A stretch of 64,000 nucleotides of DNA from the NCBI RefSeq assembly GCF_016598575.1, contig NZ_CP066801.1, forward strand, positions 310,001-374,000, read 5' to 3'. Numbering within the stretch: position 1 is the first letter of the stretch; each line of letters begins with the position of its first letter. The translations under genes and the position numbers were made by a program. The DNA comes from Streptomyces sp. HSG2 (GTDB lineage: Bacteria; Actinomycetota; Actinomycetes; Streptomycetales; Streptomycetaceae). The notes beneath the pieces were generated by a model. It was given only the letters and a program-made list of their open reading frames with translations. It was not told where the DNA came from and did no database searches. This document shows positions 54,640-63,600 of this stretch, piece by piece.

Positions 54640-55068
54640 TCAGGCAGCCAGGCAGAGCGCCTCGGGGCGACCACGCGAGGCGACGGGGCGGGAAGCCCGG
54701 AGAGGGGCGACACGCGGAACGAGCTCGACGTGGGCCCGGAGCAACAGGTCACCCAGGTTCAACCCGAGCCCTCGGGCGGCGGCGGCGAGCACCTCCGAAG
54801 ACGCCTCCTTGCGTCCCCGCTCGACCTCGGAGAGGTACGGCATCGAGATCCGGGCGGCCTCCGCGACGTCCTTCAGCGTCCGCCCTTGGGCGAGGCGCTC
54901 CCGGCGCAACACGCCGCCGACGAGGTCGCGCCAGAGCGGCTCTCTCGTCCCGGGCGATTCGCTCGGCTCGCGGGGACCGGGAGCCGCGGGCGACCGGGGG
55001 GCGGATCGAAACGGCGTGGTGGTGGACACCGGTGGGGACTCGGCTGGTTTCACGGTTCGACTGGTCAC
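54640..55068 (-). CDS. popR: PopR/ClgR-like transcriptional activator of clpP3-clpP4
   Basis: 142 aa. A Pro/Ser-rich N-terminus is followed by an XRE-type HTH (RRERLAQGRTLKDVAEAAR, ISMPYLSEVERGRKEAS), the signature of ClgR/PopR regulators. The protein ends in LCLAA. In S. lividans PopR activates clpP3-clpP4 and its last two Ala are needed for degradation by ClpP1P2. It stands beside the clpP remnants, which supports the name. No ribosome site was firmly placed; the ATG at 55068 is the first. It may control other clp genes now that the local operon is broken. Confidence 0.85.
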   Translation of the reverse strand: MTSRTVKPAESPPVSTTTPFRSAPRSPAAPGPREPSESPGTREPLWRDLVGGVLRRERLAQGRTLKDVAEAARISMPYLSEVERGRKEASSEVLAAAARGLGLNLGDLLLRAHVELVPRVAPLRASRPVASRGRPEALCLAA

Positions 55069-55248
55069 CTCCTCAGCCTAGGAGCGTCGCCGCGCCCCGC
55101 ACCGCGCACCGCGTTTCGCCGTCGGAAGAACACGTCGGTTCGCCTGAAACAGGCGCACGAAGCCGAGAGAATTCGCGGACATAAACAGTCATAACGGAAT
55201 TCTCGTTCTCAATCTCCGCACGTTTTCGGCCAGTCGGGAGTTTCGCGG

Positions 55249-55273
55249 GCATGCGGCGCCCGGGTCGGGGTAT
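55249..55273 (+). promoter_or_regulatory. SigB-type promoter of sigma factor gene
   Basis: GCAT (55249-55252), a 15-nt spacer and GGGTAT (55268-55273) match GNNT-N14-16-GGGTAY. The start codons lie 43-67 nt downstream. This suggests autoregulation or control by another SigB-family factor. Confidence 0.65.
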
Positions 55274-55327
55274 CCGGACCGCGAAGGACCTCGTGAGACC
55301 GAATCGTGACGTAGCGTGGGAGAGGGA

Positions 55328-56215
55328 GTGGACACCGCCGTGATCCAGTCGCAGGTACAGGTTGTCGGGGAGACCGCCGAGGCCGGCACGGGCGGCGGTC
55401 CCCTCCCGGACGTCCGGGACGCCCGGGCCGTGGCACCCCGCGACGCGCGGGAGTTGTCGCGTCACTTCTTCCGGCGGTTGACGGAGCTGGAGGAGGGCAC
55501 GCACGAGTACCAGTACGCGCGCAACACCCTGATCGAGATGAACATGTCGCTCGTCCGGTTCGCGGCCGGACGCTTCCGCGAGCGCGGGAACGACATGGAG
55601 GACATCGTCCAGACCGGGATGATCGGCCTGATCAAGGCCATCGACCGGTTCGACCTCTCTCGGGAGGTCGAGTTCACCTCCTTCGCACTGCCGTACATCA
55701 TGGGCGAGATCAAGAGGTTCTTCCGGGACACCACCTGGGCGGTTCACGTACCGCGTCGACTGCAGGAGCTGCGCGTGGACCTCGCGAAGGCCCGTGAGGA
55801 GCTGGCAGGTCGGCTGGACCGGGAGCCGACGGTGTCCGAGCTGGCCACCTTGATGGACATTTCCGAGGACGAGGTGATCGAGGGGCAGATCGCCTCCAAC
55901 GGCTACAACTCCTCCTCGCTGGACGCGGCGCTGACCGGGGACGGCCCCGAGGGTGGGGAAGCCGTGCTCGCCGACTTCATCGGCGTGGAGGAGGACGGGC
56001 TGCGGCTGGTCGAGGACTTCCACGCGCTGGCCCCGCTCATGGCGGAGTTGAGCGACCGAGATCGCCGCATCCTCCATCTGCGCTTCGTCGAGGAAGCCAC
56101 ACAGGCGGAGATCGGCGCGCGGCTGGGCTGCTCGCAGATGCACGTGTCCCGGCTGATCCGCCGCATCATCGGTCGGCTGCGCGAGGGGATGCTCGGCGAG
56201 TTGGGCGCCGCCTGA
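55328..56215 (+). CDS. RNA polymerase sigma factor, SigB/F family (second copy)
   Basis: 295 aa from GTG 55328; GTG 55316 and GTG 55340 are also in frame, with a GAGGGAG in between. Region 2 is NMSLVRFAAGRFRERGNDMED, TGMIGLIKAIDRFD and PYIMGEIKRFFRD. Region 3 is HVPRRLQELRVDLAK, and region 4 is LSDRDRRILHLRFVEEATQ, ARLGCSQMHVSRLI. It ends in LGAA. It is convergent with an RsbW-like gene, its probable anti-sigma factor. Both genes have SigB-type promoters. The role is likely general or osmotic stress. Confidence 0.94.
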   Translation: MDTAVIQSQVQVVGETAEAGTGGGPLPDVRDARAVAPRDARELSRHFFRRLTELEEGTHEYQYARNTLIEMNMSLVRFAAGRFRERGNDMEDIVQTGMIGLIKAIDRFDLSREVEFTSFALPYIMGEIKRFFRDTTWAVHVPRRLQELRVDLAKAREELAGRLDREPTVSELATLMDISEDEVIEGQIASNGYNSSSLDAALTGDGPEGGEAVLADFIGVEEDGLRLVEDFHALAPLMAELSDRDRRILHLRFVEEATQAEIGARLGCSQMHVSRLIRRIIGRLREGMLGELGAA

Positions 56216-56220
56216 CGGTC

Positions 56221-56270
56221 CGACGGGTGTCGGGTGGCGGCCGGTCCGGGCCGCCACCCGTCACCCGTCG
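56221..56270. terminator. Long bidirectional terminator, sigma / anti-sigma
   Basis: Two stacked stems: outer 9 bp (56221-56229 with 56262-56270) and inner 12 bp (56231-56242 with 56249-56260), one mismatch apart. It overlaps the stop of the convergent anti-sigma gene. Confidence 0.8.
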
Positions 56271-56713
56271 AGCGTCATGACCGCGCGCACCCGCTTCCCC
56301 ACGGGCACCCGCTCCACCGCCATGTCCGCGACCAGAGCCCGCACGATCTCCAGGCCGTGCCCGCCGATCCGCTCGGGATCGCGAGGGTAGACCTGCGGCA
56401 CGACCCCGCTGCTGTCGTAGACGCACACCGAGACGGCGGCGTCGGTTCCCTCGAGCTCCAGGATGTACGGTCCCTCGCTGTGCCGGTCGGCATTGGTGAC
56501 GAGCTCGCTGACCACCAGCAGCACCGCTCCGTCGACCCGCGGACCGATGGCGGCGCACCACTCCGTCCTGAGCTGGTCCAGGAACGCGGAGGCGAAGGCG
56601 CGCGCCTCGGCGATGCTGCCGGGCTCGCCGGTGTAGTGTGCCGCCCGCCGTAGCGGTTCCACGGGCACGTCGAAGCCAGTCGATGTCACTGCCCCGTCCA
56701 AGTGCTCGATCAC
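56261..56713 (-). CDS. RsbW-like anti-sigma factor / ATPase
   Basis: 150 aa from GTG 56713, chosen because the SigB-type -10 at 56763-56768 puts transcription start near 56756, excluding the upstream ATG codons. HATPase_c_2 motifs: N-box VVSELVTNADRH, VYDSSGVVP (G1-like) and GGHGLEIVRALV (G2). Such proteins bind and inhibit SigB-family sigma factors and phosphorylate STAS antagonists. Convergent with the sigma gene 55328-56215, the probable target. The STAS protein at 11087 is a possible remote antagonist, but there is no linkage. Confidence 0.88.
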   Translation of the reverse strand: MIEHLDGAVTSTGFDVPVEPLRRAAHYTGEPGSIAEARAFASAFLDQLRTEWCAAIGPRVDGAVLLVVSELVTNADRHSEGPYILELEGTDAAVSVCVYDSSGVVPQVYPRDPERIGGHGLEIVRALVADMAVERVPVGKRVRAVMTLDG

Positions 56714-56762
56714 TGCTCTTCTCTCTCGGTACCGACCGACCGGAGTCCGTCGCATCACTCTG

Positions 56763-56787
56763 GTACCCCGGGCTCGGTCGGTCAGTC
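56763..56787 (-). promoter_or_regulatory. SigB-type promoter of anti-sigma gene
   Basis: On the reverse strand GACT (56787-56784), a 15-nt spacer and GGGTAC (56768-56763) fit GNNT-N14-16-GGGTAY. Confidence 0.65.
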
Positions 56788-57039
56788 CCCCGCTGCCACA
56801 GTGCGGGGAGCGTCACACTCCGGGAGTGCGTCCGCGAGGGCCGCCGGAGCGGAAGAGTACTGGCCCGCGAGGATCTCGGGCGGTCCACCCGGGGCACGGC
56901 TTCGGGTGCGGAACCGGGCGGAGCGCGCCGGGTCGCCGCGGTCGGAGGGGGTCCGCGAGGACCGGCGACCCGCCGCTCGATTCCCCAGTGGGGGCCACAC
57001 GGACGGCCCTGTCGGCGGGCGGGGCGCGCCCGCCGTGCT

Positions 57040-57045
57040 TAGCGT
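57040..57045 (+). promoter_or_regulatory. -10 element for leaderless transcript
   Basis: TAGCGT lies 6 nt before GTG 57052, with no ribosome site. Confidence 0.45.
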
Positions 57046-57051
57046 GGCCCC

Positions 57052-58344
57052 GTGAGCCCACCGACCTCGCCGGCGACCGCCGCTCCGCGCTCCCCCGGCC
57101 GCGGCTGGCCACAAGCCGTCGGGGCGGTCCTCGCCGGGTTGTTGGCCATGGCCGTCGTCGCCGGCCTCGGCCTGTGGGCGGCCGGCGCGACGGACCTCCC
57201 CGACAACGCCTTTCCCCGGGTGGTCACGGCGACCATGGTGGCCTCCGTGGGCGGAGTGGTGAACGGATCGGGGGAGGCGGGCGGCCTGGTCGACACCGAG
57301 GCGTCCCTGACCGTGATCCCCCTCTCCGTCACGTTGACCGGAGCGCTGGTGATCGGCTGGGGTTTCCTGCGACCGCTGCGCCACCGGACCCGGGCCGAAC
57401 CGGGCGTGGCGGCGGTGTGGGCGGCACGGCTCGGTGCTCTGTGGTTGATCGCGCTGATCGGCTTGTCCTTGGCCGCCCGACAGACCTTCGACGTGCCGTT
57501 GGAGGAGGCCGGGCCCGCCGACCTCGCCGACTTCTTCGGCATCGAGCCGACAGTGGGATTCGCGGCCGACGTCCCCCTGTCGGTGCTGTTCGGACTGCTG
57601 TGGCTCGCCGGGGTGCTGGTTCTCGCCCTGTTGGTCTCCCGCCGGGCACCTCTGCCGGCGTCCCTGGCGCGTCTGGAGACGACGGTGCGGCCCGTCGCCT
57701 ACGCGATGGTGGCGCTTCTCCTTGCCTGCGTGGCCATCGGCGTGGTGATCGGGTTGGTCGTGGCGGGGACGCGGGGCCATCCGACGCGGACCCTCGCCGT
57801 GCTGCTCCTGGGATTGCCCAACGTGGTGTGGCCCGCGCTGACGATCGGCATGGGCGCTGCCTGGGACGGGCACGTGGACGGGCCCTTCGCGCTGCCGCTG
57901 CCGCACATCCTGGACGAGGCGCTGCGCGGTCCGGGTACCTCCACGCTCGACCTGGGCACGCTGGCGCAACAGGACGGCCGGGCCTGGTGGCTGCTGGTGG
58001 TCACCGCGGTGCTGCTGCCGGCGGCCGGGGCGGTCACGGCCGCCCGTACCCCGGGCCGGCCGTCGGCCTGGCGAAACGCCGTCCGCATGGCGGTGGCACT
58101 GTTCCTCACCGTACTGATGATCTGCTTGATGGGGCGGATCAGCGCCGACTACGGGTTGTCGGTGTGGGGCATCGGGGACCTGGAAGGAGCCCTGTCCGGG
58201 GACGTCTTCCTGAGCCCTCGGGTCTGGCGGGCGCTCGGCCTGGCCGTGGTGTGGGGGCTGGTGGCCGGCTTCGTGGGGGCGCTGCTCGTGCGGGCACGGC
58301 TGCGGCGGAGCCGCGACGGGATCGCCGAAGGCCGACCCGACTGA
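57052..58344 (+). CDS. Streptophobe-like multi-span membrane protein
   Basis: 430 aa from GTG 57052. About ten hydrophobic segments are visible, e.g. AVGAVLAGLLAMAVVAGLGLWAAG, LSVTLTGALVIGWGFL, LWLAGVLVLALLV, YAMVALLLACVAIGVVIGLVV and LGLAVVWGLVAGFVGALLV. A Gly/Ala-rich outer region with DLPDNAFPRVVTAT is near the start. It resembles the large actinobacterial streptophobe family, of unknown function. Start supported by a TAGCGT box six nt upstream (leaderless). Convergent with the FHA-ABC gene. Confidence 0.7.
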   Translation: MSPPTSPATAAPRSPGRGWPQAVGAVLAGLLAMAVVAGLGLWAAGATDLPDNAFPRVVTATMVASVGGVVNGSGEAGGLVDTEASLTVIPLSVTLTGALVIGWGFLRPLRHRTRAEPGVAAVWAARLGALWLIALIGLSLAARQTFDVPLEEAGPADLADFFGIEPTVGFAADVPLSVLFGLLWLAGVLVLALLVSRRAPLPASLARLETTVRPVAYAMVALLLACVAIGVVIGLVVAGTRGHPTRTLAVLLLGLPNVVWPALTIGMGAAWDGHVDGPFALPLPHILDEALRGPGTSTLDLGTLAQQDGRAWWLLVVTAVLLPAAGAVTAARTPGRPSAWRNAVRMAVALFLTVLMICLMGRISADYGLSVWGIGDLEGALSGDVFLSPRVWRALGLAVVWGLVAGFVGALLVRARLRRSRDGIAEGRPD

Positions 58345-58401
58345 CGGCGCCGGGATCACGGAACGGGGCGACGGGAGCCGAGGCGCCGCCGGCCGCCGAG
58401 G

Positions 58402-60735
58402 TCACCGCCGCATCACCTCGGGCTCGTGCCGGCGGAGCAGCCGGGACACGACGAAGGCGAAGACCGCGGACAGCGCGACGAGCATGCCGACGTCGAGCAG
58501 CCAGGTGCCGGCGGCGTGCTCGAACAGCGGGTCGGCGGTCCGCTCCCCCGGGGAGATGCTGCCCAGTCCGATGGTGCCGGCCATCGCCCCCAACGCCCAC
58601 CGGGCGGGCACCAGCCAGGACAGTTGCTCCAGGCCGGGCACTCCGTCGAGTTTGAGCAGGGCACCGCAGAAGACCACCTGGACGATGGCCAGCAGGACCA
58701 GCAGCGGCATGGTCACCTCCTCCTTGCGCACCAGGGCGGAGACGAGGAGGCCGAGCGTCATCGCGCTGAAGGCCAACAGGGCGACCGCGATGGTGATCTC
58801 CAGAAGGGGCGGCAGCAGGACCCCCCGACCGTCCGGCGCGCTGAGATCGACGCCGAGAAGGGCGACCAGGGTGAGGACGACCGCCTGGACGACGGTGATG
58901 CCGCCCAGGACGATGATCTTCGACATCAGGTACGCCGATCTGGACAGGCCCACCGCCCGCTCTCGCTGGTAGATCACCCGCTCCTTCACCAGTTCCCGGA
59001 CCGCGTTGGCCGCGCCGGTGAGCACGGCGCCGACGCAGAGGATCAGCAGCGCGTTGATGGCGGTCTGCTGGGTGAGCCGCTCGCCGGCGAGCGCGCGACC
59101 CATCGCGCCCATCACGAAGGGCAGCGCGATCATCACCGCGAGGAAGGTGCGGTCCGCCGCGAGCACGGAGGTGTAGCGGCGCACCAGAGTGCGTACCTGG
59201 CACAACCTGCTGTGCGGCCTGGGCGGTGGGTCGATCTCGACCGGGCCGGCGCGCGGGCGGTGCGGCTGTCCGTCCTCGTCGGCGACGTAGCGACGGTGCA
59301 GCGCCGACTTCGCGAACGTGCCCGCCCAGTCGCGTTCCCGGTCGGTCTCGAACGCCTCGAAGGCCTCCGGCCAGTGCGCGAAACCGAGGAACGGCAGGGC
59401 CCGGTCCGGAGGGCCGTAGTAGGCCACCCGGCCTCCGGGTGCGAGGACCAGCAACCGGTCGCAGACGTCCAGGTTGAGCACGCTGTGGGTGACGACGATG
59501 ACGGTGTGTCCGTCGTCCGCCAGGCTCCGCAGCATGTGCATCACCGAGCGGTCCATGCCGGGGTCGAGGCCGGAGGTGGGCTCGTCGAGGAAGAGGAGGG
59601 ACGGTTTGGTCAGCAGTTCCAGGGCGACGCTGACCCGCTTGCGCTGCCCTCCGGACAGGCTGTGCACGGGTTGCTCGGCACGTTGGTCCAGCCCCAGTTC
59701 GCGCATCACCTCATCGACCCGCGCCAGTCTCTCGGCCTTCGCCGTGTCCTGGGGGAAGCGGAGTTCCGCCGCGTAGGAGAGGGCGCCGCGGACGGTCAAC
59801 TGCGTGTGCAGGATGTCGTCCTGCGGTACCAGCCCGATGCGCTGACGCAGTTCCGGGTAGTCGTGGTAGAGGTCCCGACCGTCGTACAACACGGTGCCCC
59901 GGTCGGCCGGTCGTTGACCGGTGAGGGCGTTCAGCAGGGTCGACTTCCCGGCCCCGCTGGGCCCGACGACGGCGAGCAGGCAGTCGACGCCCACGGGGAA
60001 GGAGACGCCGTCGATCAGTGTGGTGACGCCGCCGTCGACGGCGACCGTGAGGTCCTGCACGTCCAGGGAGATGTCGCCGGTGTCGACGTACTCCCTGAGC
60101 ACCTCCCCGACCAGGCTGAAGTCCGAGTGCCCGATGCCGACGATGTCACCGGGCCCGACCAGCCCCGCGGCGACGCGGAGTCCGTTGAGATAGGTGCCGT
60201 TGTGACTGTCGAGGTCGAGGATCTCGAACGTGCCGTCGTCGAGCGCCCGGAGTTCCGCGTGGTGTCGCGAGACGGTCAGATCGTCGACGACGAGGTCGTT
60301 GTCGGCGGTGCGACCGATGCGCACGGTACGGCTGGGCAATGGTCGCACATGGGCGGGGCGCCGGTAGGTCGAGGTGAGCGCGGGCCTGGACACGGCGGCG
60401 AGAGGTGGCTGATCGGGGGGATCGGCCAAGGCGATCCGCGGCCCGTCGGCGGGGCTGCCCAGGCGCAGAACGCTTCCGGGGCCCACGTCCCCCACGTCGA
60501 TCCGGCGCCCGTCGGCGTAGGTGCCGTGGGCGCTGTGCTGGTCCCGGACCGTCCAACGGTCCCCCTCGGCGCGCAACACGGCGTGATGCCAGGAGACCCT
60601 GTCGTCGTCGATGACGACGTCGCCCTTCGGATCACGCCCGACGCGGTAGTCACGACTCGGACTCAGCACGGTGGATCCGGTGTCGGTCTCGAGGACGAGT
60701 TCGGGCGCGGAAGGCGCGCCCGGTAGCTCAGCCAT
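58402..60735 (-). CDS. FHA-FHA-ABC exporter (ATPase and permease fused)
   Basis: 777 aa. Two N-terminal FHA domains (YRVGRDPKGDVVIDDDRVSWHH; VRIGRTADNDLVVDD, TVSRHHAEL) recognise phospho-Thr. The ABC ATPase follows with Walker A GPSGAGKST, signature LSGGQRKR, Walker B LLFLDEP and an H-loop His. The C-terminus is an ABC2-type permease of about six segments. The layout matches mycobacterial Rv1747, an exporter controlled by Ser/Thr kinases. Substrate unknown. ATG 60735 has TAGAAT six nt upstream and no ribosome site, suggesting a leaderless mRNA. Confidence 0.94.
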   Translation of the reverse strand: MAELPGAPSAPELVLETDTGSTVLSPSRDYRVGRDPKGDVVIDDDRVSWHHAVLRAEGDRWTVRDQHSAHGTYADGRRIDVGDVGPGSVLRLGSPADGPRIALADPPDQPPLAAVSRPALTSTYRRPAHVRPLPSRTVRIGRTADNDLVVDDLTVSRHHAELRALDDGTFEILDLDSHNGTYLNGLRVAAGLVGPGDIVGIGHSDFSLVGEVLREYVDTGDISLDVQDLTVAVDGGVTTLIDGVSFPVGVDCLLAVVGPSGAGKSTLLNALTGQRPADRGTVLYDGRDLYHDYPELRQRIGLVPQDDILHTQLTVRGALSYAAELRFPQDTAKAERLARVDEVMRELGLDQRAEQPVHSLSGGQRKRVSVALELLTKPSLLFLDEPTSGLDPGMDRSVMHMLRSLADDGHTVIVVTHSVLNLDVCDRLLVLAPGGRVAYYGPPDRALPFLGFAHWPEAFEAFETDRERDWAGTFAKSALHRRYVADEDGQPHRPRAGPVEIDPPPRPHSRLCQVRTLVRRYTSVLAADRTFLAVMIALPFVMGAMGRALAGERLTQQTAINALLILCVGAVLTGAANAVRELVKERVIYQRERAVGLSRSAYLMSKIIVLGGITVVQAVVLTLVALLGVDLSAPDGRGVLLPPLLEITIAVALLAFSAMTLGLLVSALVRKEEVTMPLLVLLAIVQVVFCGALLKLDGVPGLEQLSWLVPARWALGAMAGTIGLGSISPGERTADPLFEHAAGTWLLDVGMLVALSAVFAFVVSRLLRRHEPEVMRR

Positions 60736-60741
60736 GGGGAG

Positions 60742-60747
60742 ATTCTA
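60742..60747 (-). promoter_or_regulatory. -10 element for leaderless FHA-ABC transcript
   Basis: TAGAAT on the reverse strand lies 6 nt before the ATG. Confidence 0.55.
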
Positions 60748-60838
60748 CCGATCCGCACCCCTGTGCGCCCCCGCGCTCTGGCCGACGACCCGGAGGTGGA
60801 CCCGACAGCGCGGAGCGGACGGCCGCCCTCGCGCCGGC

Positions 60839-60864
60839 CGGAGGGGCGCGAGACCGCCCCTCCG
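60839..60864 (-). terminator. Aldo/keto reductase terminator
   Basis: A 10-bp stem (60839-60848 with 60855-60864) with a 6-nt loop sits just downstream of the stop. Confidence 0.7.
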
Positions 60865-60865
60865 T

Positions 60866-61858
60866 CTACGTCCCGAGGAGGGCGTCGATCCGGGCCAGTT
60901 CCTCGGCCTCGAAGTCGAGGTGGCGGACGGCCCTCACGCTGTCCTCAAGCTGGTCGGGACTGCTGGCGCCGACCAGGGCGGACGTCACGCGACCGCCGCG
61001 GAGCACCCAGGCCAGGGCCAACTGCGCAAGCGACTGTCCGCGCGACCGGGCGAGCTCGTCCAGCTCTCGCAGTCGCGGGACCAGATCGGTGGTGAGGGCC
61101 TCGGGCGTGAGGGAGGGACTGTCGCCGGCGGCTCGCGAGCCCGGTGAGACCCCGTGCAGGTAGCGGTCGGTGAGCAGCCCCTGCTCCAGCGGCGAGTAGG
61201 CCACGGAGCCGATCCGGAGTTCGTCGAGGGCGTCGAGCAGGCCCTCCCGCTCGGGGCGCCGGTCCAGCATCGAGTAGCGCGGCTGGTGGACCAGGAGGGG
61301 GGTGCCCAGGTCCGCGAGGATCCGGGCGGCCTCGCGGGTCCGCGCCGCGGAGTAGTTGGAGATCCCCACGTACAGCGCCTTGCCACTACGGACCGCCGAG
61401 TGCAGCGCGCCCATCGTCTCCTCCAGCGGAGTCTCCGGGTCGGGTCGGTGGGAGTAGAAGACGTCGACGTACTCCAGGCCCAGACGGCGCAGGCTCTGGT
61501 CGAGAGAGGCCAGCAGGTACTTCCGCGACCCGCCGTCGCCGTACGGGCCCGGCCACATCGGATGGCCCGCCTTGGTGGAGATCACCAGTTCGTCGCGGTA
61601 CGCGGCGAAGTCCGTCCGTAGCGCGTCGCCCAGAACGGACTCGGCCGCCCCGGGCGGCGGGCCGTAGTTGTTGGCGAGATCGAAGTGGGTGACACCCAGG
61701 TCGAAGGCCCGGCGCAGGATGGCCCGCTGGGTCTCGGCGGGGCGGTCCGGGCCGAAGTTGTGCCACAGACCGAGGGAGAGCGCGGGGAGTCGCAGACCGC
61801 TGTGCCCGGCACGCCGGTAGGGCAGTCTCGTGTGTCGGTCGGGGTGGGCGGAGTACAA
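60866..61858 (-). CDS. Aldo/keto reductase, YghZ (L-glyceraldehyde-3-phosphate reductase)-like
   Basis: 330 aa from TTG 61858, with GGGAG 6 nt upstream. Catalytic Asp/Tyr in THFDLANNYGPPPGAAE, Lys in LVISTKAGHPMWPGPYG and His in VDVFYSHRPDPETP. The insertion GPYGDGGSRKYLLASLDQSL and QPRYSMLDRR are typical of YghZ/Kv-beta-type members, which can reduce methylglyoxal or L-glyceraldehyde-3-phosphate. Substrate assigned by family only. It lies 130 nt downstream of the FHA-ABC start, with the same strand but a separate transcript (terminator). Confidence 0.92.
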   Translation of the reverse strand: MYSAHPDRHTRLPYRRAGHSGLRLPALSLGLWHNFGPDRPAETQRAILRRAFDLGVTHFDLANNYGPPPGAAESVLGDALRTDFAAYRDELVISTKAGHPMWPGPYGDGGSRKYLLASLDQSLRRLGLEYVDVFYSHRPDPETPLEETMGALHSAVRSGKALYVGISNYSAARTREAARILADLGTPLLVHQPRYSMLDRRPEREGLLDALDELRIGSVAYSPLEQGLLTDRYLHGVSPGSRAAGDSPSLTPEALTTDLVPRLRELDELARSRGQSLAQLALAWVLRGGRVTSALVGASSPDQLEDSVRAVRHLDFEAEELARIDALLGT

Positions 61859-62038
61859 CGCTGCTCCCTGGGAGTCACGAGCTGGACGGTGATCGGCGGC
61901 GACGCGGAGGCGGTCGCACCGCGCGGAACGGTCGGCAGGACCGGCCGGCGACGGCCCAGTGTGCCTCGTCCGGCGGGCGTGGGTCCACCGGTGATCGAAT
62001 CGGATCGCGGACGGACCTCGCCCGCCGGAGCGAGGCGC

Positions 62039-62074
62039 GGCGCCCCCTCCGTGCTCTCGGACGGGAGGGGCGCC
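62039..62074 (-). terminator. Adenosine deaminase terminator
   Basis: An 11-bp arm (62064-62074) pairs with 62039-62050, one C bulged, around a small hairpin loop. Confidence 0.6.
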
Positions 62075-62086
62075 GGCGGGGCGGGC

Positions 62087-63169
62087 TCAGAGCACGGTGG
62101 CGTATCCCGGCAGGACGACGTCGCGGATGAGTGCGTTGCGCTCGTCGAAGGGGGCGAAGGCGCTCTTGAGCGCGTTGACGGTGACCGTCCGGAGGTCCTC
62201 CGCGGTCCAGCCCGCCTCGTCGACCAGGAGCGACATCTCGCGGGTCATCGTGGTGCCGGAGACCAGTCGGTTGTCCGTGTTGAGGGTGACCCGGAAGCCG
62301 AGATCCTTCAGAGCGGTGATCGGGTGCTCCGCCACGGAGGTCGCGGCGCCGGTCTGAAGGTTCGACGTGGGGCACATCTCCAGGGCGATCCGGCGGTCGC
62401 GGACCCAGCCGGCCAGCCGGCCGAGCTTGCCGGCGGTCAGGTCGGGAATGTCGTCCGTGATCCGCACGCCGTGGCCGATGCGTTGGGCCCCGCACACCTG
62501 GAGCGCCTGATGGATGCTGGGCAGGCCGTGGGCCTCCCCGGCGTGGATGGTGAAGGGCACGTTCGCCCGGCGCAGGTGCTCGAACGCGGCGAGGTGGTCG
62601 GCGGGGGGATAGCCGTCCTCGGCGCCCGCGATGTCGAAGCCGACAACGCCCGCGTCACGGAACGCCACCGCCAGATCGGCCGCCTCGCGGACGCGGTCGA
62701 ACATCCGCATGCCGCACAGCAGGGTGCCGACCCGCACGGGCGTGCCCGCCGCCGCCGCCTTCGCCATGCCCGAGGCCAGTCCCTCCTGGACCGTCTCGAC
62801 GACCTCGGCCAGGGTCAGCCCGCCCTTGAGCATCAGTTCGGGGGCATAGCGGACCTCTCCGTAGACGACGCCGTCGGCGGCGAGGTCCAGGACGTACTCC
62901 TCCGCGGTCCGCAGCAGGCCCTCACGGGTCTGCATCACGGCGAGAGTGTGCTCGAAGGTCGCTATGTAGCGGACGAGGTCTCCGGAGTTGGCTGCCTCGT
63001 AGAACCAGGCGGCGAGTTCGTCGGCGTCGGAGGTCGGCAGAGTGTGGCCGACGGCCGAGGCCAGTTCCACCACGGTGGCGGGGCGCAGGCCGCCGTCGAG
63101 GTGGTCGTGGAGCACGGCCTTGGGCAGGCGGCGCAGAGTCTCGGTGTCGATGCGGGCGTCGGTCGTCAT
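62087..63169 (-). CDS. add: Adenosine deaminase
   Basis: 360 aa from ATG 63169, with AGGAAC upstream. Zinc ligands HDHLDGGLR (HxH), His in [10 protein letters not shown] and Asp in [11 protein letters not shown]. Catalytic Glu is in HAGEAHG and the proton-shuttle His in [15 protein letters not shown] is the SxxTSN-like loop. It converts adenosine or deoxyadenosine to inosine in the cytoplasm (purine salvage). It follows the VOC gene by 38 nt on the same strand, probably one transcript. Confidence 0.96.
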   Translation of the reverse strand: MTTDARIDTETLRRLPKAVLHDHLDGGLRPATVVELASAVGHTLPTSDADELAAWFYEAANSGDLVRYIATFEHTLAVMQTREGLLRTAEEYVLDLAADGVVYGEVRYAPELMLKGGLTLAEVVETVQEGLASGMAKAAAAGTPVRVGTLLCGMRMFDRVREAADLAVAFRDAGVVGFDIAGAEDGYPPADHLAAFEHLRRANVPFTIHAGEAHGLPSIHQALQVCGAQRIGHGVRITDDIPDLTAGKLGRLAGWVRDRRIALEMCPTSNLQTGAATSVAEHPITALKDLGFRVTLNTDNRLVSGTTMTREMSLLVDEAGWTAEDLRTVTVNALKSAFAPFDERNALIRDVVLPGYATVL

Positions 63170-63207
63170 CAGCGGGGCGTTCCTCGTGTGGGTCGGGTGG
63201 CGGAGGG

Positions 63208-63600
63208 TCAACGGGCGGGCTGGAGGAGATCCCAGCGGTTTCCGTACGGGTCCTGGAAGACGGCGACGACGCCGTAGGCCTCGTGGCGGGGCGCCTCCAG
63301 GAAGGTCACACCGGCGTCGGTCATCCGGGCGTGGTCGCGGGCGAAGTCCTCGGTGTGCAGGAAGAAGCCCACGCGCCCGCCCGTCTGGTCGCCGATCCGG
63401 GCACGCTGTCGCTCGTCGCCGGCGCGGGCGAGCAGCAGCGAGGTGCCGTTCGCCCGACCCTCGGGTCGCACGACGACCCAGCGGGACCCGTCCGGTCGGG
63501 GGGTGTCCTCGGCCAGCCTGAAGCCGAGGGCCTCCGTGTAGAAGCGGATGGCCGCGTCGTAGTCGTCCACGACGAGGGTGATCAGGGCGATATGGGACAT
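63208..63600 (-). CDS. Single-domain VOC (glyoxalase-like) protein
   Basis: 130 aa from ATG 63600, with GGAAGG 5 nt upstream. Features: [20 protein letters not shown] at the start, [15 protein letters not shown], and the closing [17 protein letters not shown] with the metal Glu replaced by Asp. Glyoxalase, dioxygenase or resistance roles are all possible in the family. It leads a two-gene unit with adenosine deaminase. A palindrome upstream suggests repression by a TetR- or MarR-like factor. Confidence 0.9.
   Translation of the reverse strand: MSHIALITLVVDDYDAAIRFYTEALGFRLAEDTPRPDGSRWVVVRPEGRANGTSLLLARAGDERQRARIGDQTGGRVGFFLHTEDFARDHARMTDAGVTFLEAPRHEAYGVVAVFQDPYGNRWDLLQPAR

Noticed and set aside
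58426..60726. Long rightward frame opposite the FHA-ABC gene
   Set aside because: No domains; the ABC gene on the other strand has every motif.
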